64,000 nt of DNA from Heracleum sosnowskyi (lineage: Eukaryota > Streptophyta > Magnoliopsida > Apiales > Apiaceae): the NCBI GenBank assembly GCA_030848705.1, contig CM061243.1, positions 5,056,001-5,120,000 of the forward strand. The letters run 5' to 3'. Both the position numbers and the translations under genes were made by a program. The notes below the pieces were generated by a model that had not been told where the DNA came from, did not search any database, and saw only the letters and a list, made by a program, of their open reading frames with translations. Below, piece after piece: positions 13,501-24,797 of this stretch. Position 1 is the first letter of the stretch, and the number at the start of each line of letters is the position of its first letter.

Positions 13501-14437
13501 ACCTCATCACAATTGAGGCAGTTCCGGCTGCCTGCCCTGAAGTTGGCGCTAATACATGAACATAATCGAGATATCTTCTGACCATTTAACTACAAAAGAC
13601 CAAAACATAAATTAAAAAGGTGCCATTCTTTTTTCACTATTTAATGTATCATATTAGGGTTATAGTAATGTTAGCAGACCCCAGTAAAGATCTCAGTATC
13701 TCATGATAGGTTCTTCCTTTTATTGAAGTGCATTCTCATTATATTCTCCCCCAAGGATTTATATCAGGTTTTTATAAGCAATTGCATCATCCTGTCCTCA
13801 AATTTACGGACCTATGCAGCTAGCAAGTCAGAATCTTATTCAGTTATTCCACAGAGAGAGTAAAACTGATATTAATAATGATTGCACAAAAATCACCACA
13901 CATATAGAATAAAATGATTAAACCTGATCTCATGCCTAAGCTGACGACAAAATTGGGGGGGGGGGGGGGGGGGGGGGCGTTTAAATAATTAAGCAAAGAA
14001 CATGATTAAAGAATTAATAGCTTGGCTGGAAAATATAAATAGACCGAAGATGAATACTGACTGGTTAAGCAATATGATCAAGAGCTCTCAGAGAGCACTT
14101 ATCCTAACAACAATTACCAGTATTGTAAAGTATTCCATTTCTTGTAATTAGAATTATATTGTGGATGTAGAAGCATAAATGCGATTGTTTTATTCATATA
14201 CCCTAAACTCTCCATTAAACAGGTAATAACACAAAAACTTAATCATCAATAAATCCATGAATAATAAGATTGATACACACCTTTGTGAGAAACCTCCAAT
14301 GGATAGCTACTGCTTTGAAATTGTCCCGCAACCATCAGATCATTGTTTTGTTCTGGTACTATAAACAGGAGTAAATTTAATATATAATGAGCAGTGCCTA
14401 AAACGATTTTCTTATATAAGCGAGTCTGATCGTGCAT
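10592..14437 (-). pseudogene. Unrecognised spliced gene, copy A, probably decaying
   Basis: Short exon-like stretches with consensus splice signals run along the minus strand. The terminal exon at 10,592-10,660 follows GAACACACAG, encodes 22 codons (EAEYSKTKRWNNKKLVLETM and two more) and ends TAG. Others encode LTLAWSHMI (near 11,880), CIDPGKRPA (near 12,970), SYLHQSAVWYLNSAVAHLS (near 13,400) and NNDLMVAGQFQSS (near 14,330, donor GTGTG). I do not recognise the family. Compared with copy B, this copy has a 1-bp deletion in the exon near 11,855 and a CGA-to-TGA change at 12,935-12,937, so it is probably not translatable. It could also be an RNA gene or chance. The exon phases do not all join, so exons are missing from my model. 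Confidence 0.3.
13955..13977. repeat. Poly-G tract of 23 bases
   Basis: An uninterrupted run of 23 G occurs in otherwise AT-rich DNA. The copy B counterpart has 19 G, so the tract is length-unstable or was miscalled in sequencing. Confidence 0.9.
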
Positions 14438-14727
14438 AAGGGAGGATAGTCTTGTAGCTTCAATATCAATGATGCAGTTTAAACAAAAAATACAACCACA
14501 CGAAAAATATAGGGGAATATTTTAAGAAGTAATGCCATGAATATAACAAGCTTGATTTGAATTTAGCTTAACCATATATAGAAACAACACTAAGCCTCAG
14601 AGAGTCAATTATAGATTCATACACATGTACCAAAAAATTTAGAATACATAACTTTCACATAAACATGTTATCAAAGCTAACAATAGGCCACTAAAAATAT
14701 CAACTTGAACCTAAATTTTCGAGGGGA

Positions 14728-15708
14728 TTAGTTGACAGAAACGAAAGAGCCAACCAATGAAGAACTGAATGGATCAATTTTTTGATACCCCATTATCTTC
14801 CGAGTTTGAGAAGCTTCAGACATTGGCAACACCTTAGAAATCTGAGTGATGAAGGGGTGTTTTAGAAGCTCATCTGCAGTCCATCTTTCTTCAGTGTTCC
14901 TCGCCAAACATCGTCTTAAAAAATCTTTAGCATTGCTCGACAAATCATCTAGCAATTTCAACCCGCAATCTTGATAGTTAGCAATCATATCCCCCAAAAC
15001 TATATCATCAACATTAAAATTATTAGGCCACATACTTCTCTTCCCAGTAAGCATATGAAACACTACACATCCAAGTGACCATATATCCATTGGTGCCTCA
15101 TGCTCACCAAACACTACAGACTCAGGGGAACTATAGAGCAGTGTTCCCCTATTCTTATACCCAGTACACGGATCCACAAACTCAAAACCTGTTTCGCCAG
15201 CCCTTTTAGCAGACCCAAAATCCGCTAATTTAAGAGAATACTTAACCAACCCGGAAGGATGCTTACACGGAAAGACAAGAATATTTCCTGGTTTCATATC
15301 ACAATGAACAAATCCCTTTTCGTGCACATGAGAAAGTCCCTTAAGTAACATATTAGTACAATAACTCGCTTCCAACTCCGACATCTTTTTACCTCTAAAA
15401 CGAAGAAGCTGTTCAAGGGTTCCACCCGCTGCATACTCAAGAACTAATTCAAAATACCCTACACCATCCTCAATACTTATGCCGGAACCAAAACACTTGA
15501 CAATTTCATTACAGCTTCCAAGTTCCTCAAACATATCTTTTTCGAGTCGTAAAGACCATGATCGACTTGCCAAACAAGCTTTCAACGCCACAAAAGGAAC
15601 CAAAGCGGGTGATTTAGAGTGAGCTAATAATGCAGCAGATTGGGCCAAGAAAACTCTGCCAAAGGAACCCCTTCCCAGAAACCTTCGCTTCACCCACAAT
15701 GAACCCAT
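14728..15708 (-). CDS. MAPKKK17/18-like protein kinase, copy A
   Basis: This is an intronless 326-aa Ser/Thr kinase of the plant MEKK subfamily, closest in layout to the ABA-responsive MAPKKK17/18 group, which feeds MAP2K-MAPK modules in the cytosol and nucleus. The kinase domain spans about residues 5-291. It has the glycine loop GRGSFGRV (12-19), VALK Lys43, an alphaC Glu near 61, HCDMKPGN with catalytic Asp137 and Asn142, DFG at 163-165, GTLLYSSPES (188-197, SPE in place of APE) and a terminal HPFI. The short C-tail after 291 has no recognised domain. All catalytic residues are present. The start is the first ATG and directly precedes the glycine loop. The protein is identical to that of copy B (52,695-53,675). 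A third, truncated copy lies upstream at 17.4 kb. Confidence 0.93.
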   Translation of the reverse strand: MGSLWVKRRFLGRGSFGRVFLAQSAALLAHSKSPALVPFVALKACLASRSWSLRLEKDMFEELGSCNEIVKCFGSGISIEDGVGYFELVLEYAAGGTLEQLLRFRGKKMSELEASYCTNMLLKGLSHVHEKGFVHCDMKPGNILVFPCKHPSGLVKYSLKLADFGSAKRAGETGFEFVDPCTGYKNRGTLLYSSPESVVFGEHEAPMDIWSLGCVVFHMLTGKRSMWPNNFNVDDIVLGDMIANYQDCGLKLLDDLSSNAKDFLRRCLARNTEERWTADELLKHPFITQISKVLPMSEASQTRKIMGYQKIDPFSSSLVGSFVSVN

Positions 15709-15740
15709 TTTCTTATGAAAAATATGAGAGGGCAGCGTGT

Positions 15741-15750
15741 GTATATATAG
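15741..15750 (-). promoter_or_regulatory. TATA box of MAPKKK copy A
   Basis: CTATATATAC on the minus strand lies about 33-42 bases before the ATG at 15,708. With usual TATA-to-start spacing this leaves a leader of only about 10 bases or less. The same block is repeated before the truncated copy at 17.7 kb and at 27.08 kb. Confidence 0.55.
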
Positions 15751-15789
15751 GTTTTTTTTAGGTAATTAAGTTCTAAGATGGATAGGATT

Positions 15790-16372
15790 ATAGGAAAAGA
15801 AGCCTCCCAATCATAATGGGATTAAGAAATTGGTTTCTGGAGGGGGAGTTTGTGTTTCTATTTCAGATTACTAATCCAATTTGGAAGCCGAAGGATTTAA
15901 TGTTTAGTCGGTCTGTGTTCTTTATTTCTTTATTTATAAGAATAAGTTATATTATCTAATTAATTAATTCACAGAAAAGGTAAGTGGCCCTCATTTTTTT
16001 CGCACGAGATATTTTTTTTAATATCTATAACTAGTTTATTAAATCGTGTTTCGTTGAGAGTTTCTAATAAATTTTTTAAAAAATATCATATAAAATATGT
16101 TTTTAACAAAATTATATTTCTAACATAAAATTAAGATTTTTTTGAATTCTCTCTTTCTTCTCCGATCATTTGCCGAAATTTTGAATAAATTTTTAAAAAA
16201 GGCAATCGTAACATTTTAATATTATATCAAATATTATATTTGTTATCATTTTTATTTTTCTCAAAATGCATATTCCAACTTCTATTTTAAAATATACAAT
16301 ATAATATCAATATTAAATTTCAGCATATAATATGCTTCTTCTAGCCATGTTTCTCGTTATTACCAAATCTAA
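15790..16372. repeat. MAPKKK upstream block, first copy
   Basis: This AT-rich upstream sequence of the intact kinase recurs at 17,800-18,377 after the truncated kinase. Its promoter-proximal part (AATGGGATTAAGAAATTGG, then AGTCGGTCTGTGTT) recurs again at 16,371 and 27,199. It has no reading frame. Confidence 0.75.
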
Positions 16373-17104
16373 TGGGATTACGAAATTGGGTTCTGGAGGG
16401 GGGTTGATTTCTATTTCAGATTACTAATCCAATTCGGAAGTCGAAGGATTTAATGTTTAGTCGGTCTGTGTTATTTATTTATAAGAATAAGTTACATTAT
16501 CTAATTAATTAATTCACAGAGATTGAGTCTTGACATATACGTAGAATAAAACAGAAATAAATGACAAAGGGTAATTGGAAAACCAAAAATATTAGTCGCC
16601 CTCATTTTTCTCTAAATGATTAATACTAGCTTAGAATTGTACTTATTTATAATTATTTTAATATTTATATATTATTAGTTTACATAAATAAATTATGTTT
16701 AAAAAATTAAAATTCAAAATTTGGTATTTATTAAATTTTACACACTCAATTTACTATTTGTTTATCTTAAGTTATAAAAATTAGATTTGGACGATTTTAT
16801 AGCCCACATGAAATTCACAAAATAAATTTTAATTTAATATTGATTTAAAAATTCTTTTTCAATTAAAACTACTCTGAAACTAAAGAGATAAGAAAGTAAC
16901 GCATTTTAATGTTGAAAATAGGAAATCTACTTATATCTAGTTTAGATAATGAGAATACCCTTTCTAAACTAAATGCACTTTTTAATTTTAAATCCGACTG
17001 TTTTCATCAATCTATTTGAAGATCTAACGATTCTTTTTATTTTGGTAAATAATAACATTTGAATATAATTTATGTATTAATTAAATCGGTTTCTTTATTA
17101 AGTT
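16371..17104. repeat. MAPKKK upstream block variant, shared with 27,199-27,932
   Basis: This segment, beginning AATGGGATTACGAAATTGGG and ending TTTCTTTATTAAGTTAT, matches 27,199-27,932 almost base for base. It contains no gene. The block has been copied independently of the kinase coding sequence. Confidence 0.8.
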
Positions 17105-17388
17105 ATTTATACTATTATATTAAAGACAAAACATTAAAAATTTTGTAGTCTGGTCATGAAAGTTTTTGTAGTCTGGTCACTCCATTCTTAGCCGTTAGAT
17201 ATCTCTGGAGAACCGTTAGATAAAATATTAAAATTATTATATAGAATATCTTTTCTATTTTTCCTAACTAAAATATCTCATTTTCCAAAAATATCGCAGA
17301 CAGTTTCATTTAATAAAATAACATAATAAGTTTATAATTGCTAATAATTAACTCATTACCATTTTTAGCAAAAGCAATTTCCTTTTCA
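17105..17388 (+). mobile_element. Helitron 5'-end-like fragment at the kinase duplication joint
   Basis: It begins with TATACTATTATATTAAAGAC then AAAACATTAAAA, and a TAGTCTGGTCATG follows. This resembles the 5' end of the Helitron family at 37.8 and 42.3 kb (TCTATACTATATTATTAAAG then ACGAAACATTAAAA). No matching 3' end was found before the kinase fragment. The rest is unassigned AT-rich sequence. Confidence 0.4.
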
Positions 17389-17703
17389 GCTAAAACGAAG
17401 AAGCTGTTCAAGGGTTCCACCCGCTGCATACTCAAGAACTAATTCAAAATACCCTACACCATCCTCAATACTTATGCCGGAACCAAAACACTTGACAATT
17501 TCATTACAGCTTCCAAGCTCCTCAAACATATCTTTTTCGAGCCGTAAAGACCATGATCGACTTGCTAAACAAGCTTTCAACGCCACAAAAGGAACCAAAG
17601 CGGGTGATTTAGAGTGAGCTAATAATGCAGCAGATTGGGCCAAGAAAACTCTGCCGAAGGAACCCCTTCCCAGAAACCTTCGCTTCACCCACAATGAACC
17701 CAT
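17386..17703 (-). pseudogene. Truncated MAPKKK copy (first 104 codons), copy A
   Basis: The first 104 codons of the kinase at 14,728-15,708 are repeated with only silent changes and then run into unrelated sequence, which adds one Ser and a stop. The glycine loop and Lys43 remain. The catalytic loop, DFG and the whole C-lobe are absent, so no kinase activity is possible. The duplicated block extends upstream through the promoter to 18,377 and includes the TATA box, so transcription is possible. The copy arose by a local duplication of 15,402-16,372. Confidence 0.9.
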
Positions 17704-18913
17704 TTTCTTATGAAAAATATGAGAGGGCAGCGTGTGTATATATAGGTTTTTTTTAGGTAATTAAGTTCTGAGTTGGATAGGATTATAGGAATAGAAGCCT
17801 CCCAATCATAATGGGATTAAGAAATTGGTTTCTGGAGGGGGAGTTTGTGTTTCTATTTCAGATTACTAATCCAATTTGGAAGCCGAAGGATTTAATGTTT
17901 AGTCGGTCTGTGTTATTTATTTATAAGAATAAGTTATATTATCTAATTAATTAATTCACAGAGAAAAGGTAAGTGGCCCTCGTTTTTTTCGCACGAGATA
18001 TTTTTTTTAATATATATAACTAGTTTATTAAATCGTGTTTCGTTGAGAGTTTCTAATAATTTTTTAAAATTTTTTTGTGAAAATATCATATAAAATATGT
18101 TTTTAACAAAATTATATTTCTAACATAAAATTAAGATTTTTTTTGAATTCTCTATTTCTTCTCTGATCATTTGCCGAAATTTTGAATAAATTTTTTTTAA
18201 AAAAAAAAGCAATCTTAACATTTTAATATTATATCAAATATTATATTTATCATCATTTTTATTTTTCTCAAAATACATATTCCAACTTCTATTTTAAAAT
18301 ATATAATATAACATCAATATTAAATTTCAGCATATAATATGTTTTTTCTAGCCCTGTTTCTCGTTATTACCAAATCTAAAAAAATAATAAACTAATTTAC
18401 AAAATAAAGTATATCATCTATTAATAAGTTTTATTATATCACAAAATTTAACTTAAATTTTTTTAAAAATTCTAATTTTTATTATTTAAAATATAGGTAC
18501 TCGAGAAAATAAATGAAAAGAAAATAAGATTTTTACATTTTATTTTAGAGAAACTTGCATTTTTTGTAAGTATTATCTTTTATATATTTTAGAAGGTAAA
18601 GCTTAAACAATTGATTTTTAATATATATGTAAAACATATAGATAAATTAAACGGGGGTTTTTTACAGAAAAATTATGAGAACATAATTTTTTAAAGAAAA
18701 AATATTAAGATGATAATCTGATTTTAAGATAGTAAAAAAGAAATTACTAAATAAATTGGACTTGTAGACTAAGTTTAGAAAACAAATAAAGAAATTACTA
18801 AATAAATTGGACTCGTAGTGTAAGTTTAGGAGAATATTTATATAGTATACTTAGTTTTGACTTTAAATAGAAAATTCAGGAGAATATTAAGATAATATTT
18901 TCTATGTTACTAA
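17704..18913. other. Promoter copy and AT-rich spacer
   Basis: 17,704-18,377 repeats the MAPKKK upstream region. From 18,378 to the retrotransposon at 18,914 the sequence is AT-rich and non-coding. A phrase of about 40 bp (AAGAAATTACTAAATAAATT and following) occurs twice near 18,740 and 18,790. Confidence 0.6.
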
Positions 18914-19601
18914 TGTTGTGGATTAAAAAACGTGCTTGTATATTAACTGCTAGGATTTACGAGCTTTCGAGCTTTAATGGCTGCACTTGTGTTTCGAGAC
19001 TAAATCAGTCCTCACAAGATGTCTACGTATCTCAATTAATGCTGAGAATCAAGCCAAAGACGTAGTTCTTGGTGTTGCCCTCGGAGCTATGGCAGTAGGG
19101 GCACACCAAGGACGTAGTGACTTGTATGTCCTTATTCGAGGATGAAGTCTAAAACGTTGTAGATGACGTATGGAGCTGTGTCCAAAACGTAGTAGAGGAC
19201 GTATGGAGTTGTGTCCAAAACGTAGTTCTATTGTGAAGGAGCAGGGTCCTTATATAGGCGTCTGGAGCCTCGTATTTAGAGTAAGTTTAGGAGACTTAGC
19301 GAATAAGTCTCCTTTTTGATAATGGATAAACATTGTATTTCTTGGTGGACAAGTCTTTTCCTTGTTGATAAGGACTATGACTCATTATTTCCTTTAATTG
19401 GGATTCTGGATCCTTCTTTGATGAATTTACCATATTTTGGACTTCTTTCCTCAGCTGTATATTTTCCCTATTTATTAATTACGAAATTAATAAATAATTA
19501 GGGTTTCGGGCCTTGCTTATTGGGTCGTGTTCTTAGACCAATCCGGGTCTAATTAATACGTAATTAATTGCACTTCTAGGATTATTTTCCAGCCCATATC
19601 A
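18914..19601 (-). repeat. 3' LTR, copy A
   Basis: The 688-bp LTR has TG...CA ends. Inside it a 36-bp phrase (GACGTATGGAGCTGTGTCC and following) occurs twice in tandem. Minus-strand CCTATATAAGGA at about 19,248-19,259 is a good TATA box. In the element's orientation this is the downstream LTR. Confidence 0.93.
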
Positions 19602-20328
19602 TTTGCCCCCCAACTTCTATGATAATGCACTAGGATTTCATAAAAGTTATACCGGTCTTTTTCGAGACTTGGGGTCTTTTTATCCCTTACCTGGGACTTA
19701 CTACCCTTTTTTGGGGATTTTAATATACACTAGTGTTTCACGAGTATCATTTTGGTGTAAAGTGTGGAGCGACCTACACATTTACGACGATTTTGCCTTA
19801 TTCGAGGCTAGCTTGACATTTACATAAGCCTTTTATGTCTTATACCGTCTTGTTTTGGTTTCAAGCCTTTCATTGAGCATATCGAATGATGGGGTTTGGA
19901 CTGAATGTCTTAGGTTTCTGGGGTTTCAACCCTTCACCCTTACGAGTTCTTACTGATGGCTGCACTCGTAGTGATTCATTCTCAAGTCTACCATATCAAA
20001 CTTCTCATGAGCTTGAAATTTTCGCTAATTAACAATAGGCATCTTAGGCTTTCTTTTGTATGTTTATTAGCAACATTCACCCTTCGGGGTTCGTTGTATT
20101 CAACTCTATTTGTGCAGTTGACATGCATCTTTTATATGATTTCCTTTGCATTCATTTGTAGTTTGTCTTGGCAAAGCTTTGAGGATGTTTCTACCAATCA
20201 AAACGGGTTCAACCCTTCATATGCTTTCTAGGAAGCTCATGATTTCATCGAACCTTATTTCTACTTATCATACTAGCGGATCCTTTTAGGATGCACTAAA
20301 CATAATAAACTTTTAAGTTTGAGGCATG
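19602..20328 (-). other. Polypurine tract and 3' untranslated region of the retrotransposon, copy A
   Basis: Immediately next to the 3' LTR the minus strand reads AGTTGGGGGGCAAA, a typical plus-strand priming polypurine tract. The rest, up to the end of pol, has no reading frame related to known retrotransposon proteins. Confidence 0.7.
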
Positions 20329-23300
20329 TCAAGTCCTTGGCATCTCATGCCCTTCGAGGGTTTCTAATTTGTATGAGCCTCGACCAAATACGTTCTTGAC
20401 GCGATATGGTCCTTCCCAATTTGGGGCCAACTTGCCTTTTTGTCCAACTCCGGATGCCTCAATCTTTCGGAGGACTAAATCTCCTTGCCGAAAGAATCTC
20501 TCTTTAACCCTTAGGTTGTAATAGAAAGATGCTCGTTTCTGATGCTGAACTATCTTGGCATTTGCCTCATCTCTAACTTCATCAATCAAATCTAAGGCCA
20601 GCCTCAAGCCTTCCTCATTTGTTTCTGGCTCATAAGCCTCAATTCTTGGAGACGTGTGAGTAATCTCCACTGGAACCACTGCCTCTGCCCCATATGCCAA
20701 CAGAAAGGGGGTAGCTCCAGTGGTGACTTTACAAGTAGTACGATATGCCCATAGTATGGGGAGCAATTCGTCCACCCAAGTGTTTCTTGAGCGCTCAACT
20801 CTTTTCTTTAGTCCATCCAGGATAATTCGATTTGCAACCTCAGCTTGCCCATTTGCTTGAGGGTGGGCAACAGAAGTGAATCGTAACTTGATGTCATTCT
20901 CATCACAATACTTCTTGAACTCATCGTTATTAAACTGAGTTCCATTGTCTGTGACCAAGATACGTGGAATCCCGTATCTGCATATCACATTTTCCCAGAA
21001 GAAATGCATCACTTGCTTGGTGGTTATCTTGGCTAAAGTTTTAGCCTCAATCCACTTGGTGAAGTAGTCGATTGCTACTATCAAGAACTTCCTTTGAGCA
21101 CTTGCCATTGGAAATGGCCCAAGTATATCCATTCCCCACATGGCAAAGGGGATAGGTGAGTTAATGGATGTCAACATCTCTGGTGGTTGCCTAACCACTG
21201 GTGCATGTTTCTGGCACCGTTCACATTTCTTTACGTAGCTTTTAGCATCAGCAAGTATGTTTGGACAGTAGAAACCTAGACGAGTGATTTTATGGGCAAG
21301 GGCTCTGCCCCCCAAGTGCTGCCCACAAATCCCTTCATGTACTTCCCTTAGGGCCAATTCTGCCTCTTGGGGTCTCAAGCATTTCAAATAAGGAATGATG
21401 AAAGACTTTTTGTATAGGATTCCCTCAATCAGGGCATACCTTAGTGCTCTCACAAATATCTTTCGTGCTTCTGAAGTGTCGTTGGGTAGCCACCCAGTTT
21501 CCAGATGAGCTTTGATGGGATCCATCCAACAACTGCCAACATCAATGGGTGCTACCAACTTTCCGTTGATGCTTGGGGTCTTCAAGACTTGGAAGTATAC
21601 ACTCCCTGTATAGTTTTCAATTTCAGAAGAGGCGGACTTAGACAAGGCATCGGCCTTCACGTTCTCTTCCCTTGGAATATGTTCCACATAGCATTCATCA
21701 AACTGAGTCATGATGGCCTTGACAAGTTTTAGGTATTTGGCCATGACTTCATCTCTGGCTTCAAACTCCCCATTTACTTGGGAAACCACTAGCCTCGAGT
21801 CTCCACATACTTTCAGAGTTTTAACTCTCAAGGCCCCAGCCAGCCCTAAGCCAGCTATCAGGGCTTCGTACTCAGCCTCATTGTTTGTCGTTGGGAAGTC
21901 AAGTTTTAGTGCGTACTCTATGAAAAATCCATCAGGACTTTGTAGTACTAAACCTGCTCCACTCGATTTTGTTTTTGATGCTCCATCAAAATAGAGCACC
22001 CAATATTCTTTGAACTCCATCTTTTCATCTTTCTTGTCTTCCACTGTTACTTCCTGCCCCCCGACTTCTTGGTTGTCAATGGTGCATTCAACCATGAAGT
22101 CAGCGAGTGCTTGAGCTTTTATGGACGTTCGAGGCTTATACTTGATGTCAAATTCTCCCAATTCAATGGCCCATTTGATCAGTCTTCCACTAACTTGAGG
22201 GCTATGCAAGATGTTTCTTAGAGGTTGATTGGTCAGGACCTCTATCTTGTGAGCCTGGAAGTACGGGCGTAGCTTTCTTGAGGCCATTATCAAGGCTAAG
22301 GCAAACTTCTCAATCGTAGAGTAGTTTATTTCTGCCCCATGCAGAATCTTGCTTACGTAGTAAATGGGTTTCTGAACCTTCACTTCTTCTTTTACCAAAA
22401 CGGCACCTAAGGCTGTGTTAGAAACCGCCAAGTACAAATAAAGAATTTCTCCTGGCTTTGGCTTTGCCAACAGTGGTGCCTCAGCCATGTATTTCTTCAG
22501 GGCCTCAAAGGCCTCTTGGCTTTCAGTTGTCCATTCAAAGTTTTTCACATTCTTGAGTGCTTTGAAGAAAGGTAAGCACTTCTCTCCAGACTTGGAGATG
22601 AATCTTCCCAATGCTGCCACTCTTCCCGTTAGCTTCTGGACATCCTTGATAGTCCGTAGTGGTTCCATGTCTAGAATTGCATTGATTTTATCGGGATTGG
22701 CCTCGATTCCTCTATTGGAAACCATCAGGCCTAAAAACTTTCCCGAGCCCACACCAAAGGCACATTTAGCTGGATTCAACATCATCTTGTGGTGCCTTAG
22801 CACTTCGAATGCCTCTCAGAGGTGTTCTATGTGATCGGCCTTATCGAGGCTCTTGACTAGCATGTCATCTATGTAGACCTCCATGGTTTTTCCAATTAGG
22901 TGTCCAAAAATTTTGTTCACCAATATTTGGTATATTGCCCCTGCATTCTTAAGGCCAAATGCCATGACTAGATAACAGAAAATACCAAAGTCAGTGATGA
23001 ATGATACCTTGGAGATGTCATCCTTGTGCATTTTAATTTGGTTGTATCCACTGAAGCCATCCATGAAGCTGAGCATCTCGTGTCCAGCTGTAGCATCTAT
23101 TAATGCATCAATCCTTGGTAAGGGAAAACAATTCTTAGGACATGCATCATTCAAGTCAGTGAAGTCCACACACATCCTCCATTTTCCATTGGCTTTTTTG
23201 ACCATCACGGGGTTAGCCAACCATTCTGGGAATTGTATCTCTTCAATGAACCCGGCCTCTAGAAGCTTTTCAACCTCTTGCTTAATGGCCTCTTGCCTTT

Positions 23301-23580
23301 CTGGAGCAAAATTTCTCTTCTTTTGTTTCACCGTCTTTCTTTCAGGATCCACATTCAACTTGTGAGTTATCAATTGGGGATCAATCCCTGGCATGTCAGC
23401 CGCCGTCCAAGCAAAAACGTCATTATTCTCTTGGAGAAAAGATATGATCTTGCTTTTCAATGGCTCAGGTAGTAGTGCTCCAACATAAGTCACCTTCTCT
23501 GGTTCACCAGGGACTAAGGGAATTGGGATTAAATCCTCAGCTGGTTTCCCTCTTCGGTCCTTATTGTCACTGATATCCAT
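20329..23580 (-). pseudogene. pol (RT, RNase H, aRNase H, integrase), copy A, nonsense mutation
   Basis: The polyprotein is equivalent to the 1,083-aa ORF of copy B but broken by TGA at 22,816-22,818. Copy B has CGA (Arg) there, in the RT region after the catalytic motif YIDDMLV. The downstream part holds the RT-connected RNase H, then the second RNase H (YFDGASK, NNEAEYEAL, CGDSRLVV, KADALSK), then integrase with an HHCC finger (GFYCPN...CERCQKH) and a DDE triad (WGMDILGPF, VTDNGTQF, GQAEVANR). There is no chromodomain at the C terminus. Near the stop, a normally conserved Arg (YQRLVN in B) is Ile here. No functional RT can be made from this copy without suppression. Confidence 0.93.
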
Positions 23581-23588
23581 GTCTTCAA

Positions 23589-24209
23589 TTAGGAGAACCT
23601 GCCCCCGATTCCAATAGGCCTTAACGCGGCTACATAACAGCTTCTAGCCATCTCTTGGTCTCCCCGTTCTTCACCAATTCCATTCCCCGTTGGGAACTTG
23701 ATTTTCAGATGATAAGATGAGGCGACGGCCTTGAACGCATGGAGACCAGTCCTTCCCAGGATTGCATTGTAGGTCGAAGTTGCCTTTATAACTATGAAGT
23801 TCAACATCTGAGTGGACGTATTCGACCCTTGCCCCATTGTCATTGGGAGTTGGATAGTGCCTTCCACCTTTGACTCCACTCCATTGAATCCATATATGGG
23901 CATATTCGAGGGTGTCAACTGAGAGTCAGTATAGCCCATCTTGATAAAAGCATCATGGAACAAGATGTCCACTAAAGCTCCATTGTCGACCAAAACTCTC
24001 TTGGTTTCAGAATTTCCTATCACAGGAACGATGACTAAAGGATCATCGTGGGGAAACTTCACTCCCTTCAGGTCTGAATCATCAAAACTTATTGATACTT
24101 CTGTTCGGGCACGCTTCAGTGCTTCTCCAACCACGGTCATTACTTCTCGAGCATAAGCCTTTCTTGAGTTTCGGGAGGACCCAGCAGCAGTTGGCCCTCC
24201 GAATATCAT
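23589..24209 (-). pseudogene. Retroviral-type protease region, copy A
   Basis: The frame carries RVLVDNGALVDIL, where the aspartic protease D(T/S)G motif is DNG, and a later AILGRTGL, typical of plant gypsy proteases. It is in the same frame as gag but separated from it by TGA at 24,240-24,242. In copy A it ends with an extra TAA at 23,589, where copy B reads CAA. The RT frame that follows is offset by one base. Confidence 0.85.
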
Positions 24210-24239
24210 GTTGATTACCGGCCCTCGGGGCTTGAGATT

Positions 24240-24797
24240 TCAATCTTGATCGTTGTCCCTTCTGTCATAATCCTTCCTTTCATAGTTTCCCCTTTGACTC
24301 CCTTGATTTCCATCCTTGGTGAATTTGCTGAGTTTTCCTCTTCGTATCAGAAATTCGATCTCATCTTTCAATTGCCTACAATCGTCGGTGTCGTGACTGA
24401 CTTCTTTGTGGAACCGACAGAACTGGTTTTGGTTCCGTTTGGACATGTCAGCCCTCATTGGCTTTGGCCATTTGAGATCTCCTTCTTTAGCTATCTCTAT
24501 CAGAATTTGGCTCCTGGGAGTGTTCAGTCTCGCATATTCCGTAAACTTTGGCCCAAAATTGTTTCTTTTGGGTGGAGAATCAGAGTCCTTTGACGTTCTG
24601 GGAAACTTTTCCTTGACGTCCTACTCCTGAGTTTCCTTTCTTTTCTTTGAGTTTCCACTGCCACCAACAGTGGGTTCATATTTTCTCATACTTTCTTCAG
24701 CCTTGATGTACTTTCCGGCTCTATCTTGGAGCTTCAGCATGCCCCCGGGTGGATGTTTTGTCAATGATCTTTTGAAGTGATCATCAGTGGTTCCTTG
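24240..24797 (-). pseudogene. gag C-terminal part with zinc knuckle, copy A
   Basis: This continues the gag frame past the first stop. It contains FCRFHKEVSHDTDDC, the CxxH...HxxxxC knuckle seen in Tat-type Gag, followed by LKDEIEFLIRRG. It is interrupted by TAG at 24,621-24,623 and ends with TGA at 24,240-24,242. Both stops are also present in copy B. Confidence 0.85.

Noticed and set aside
19316..19501. 61-codon plus-strand frame repeated in each LTR
   Set aside because: It is antisense within the LTR and present only because the LTR is copied.
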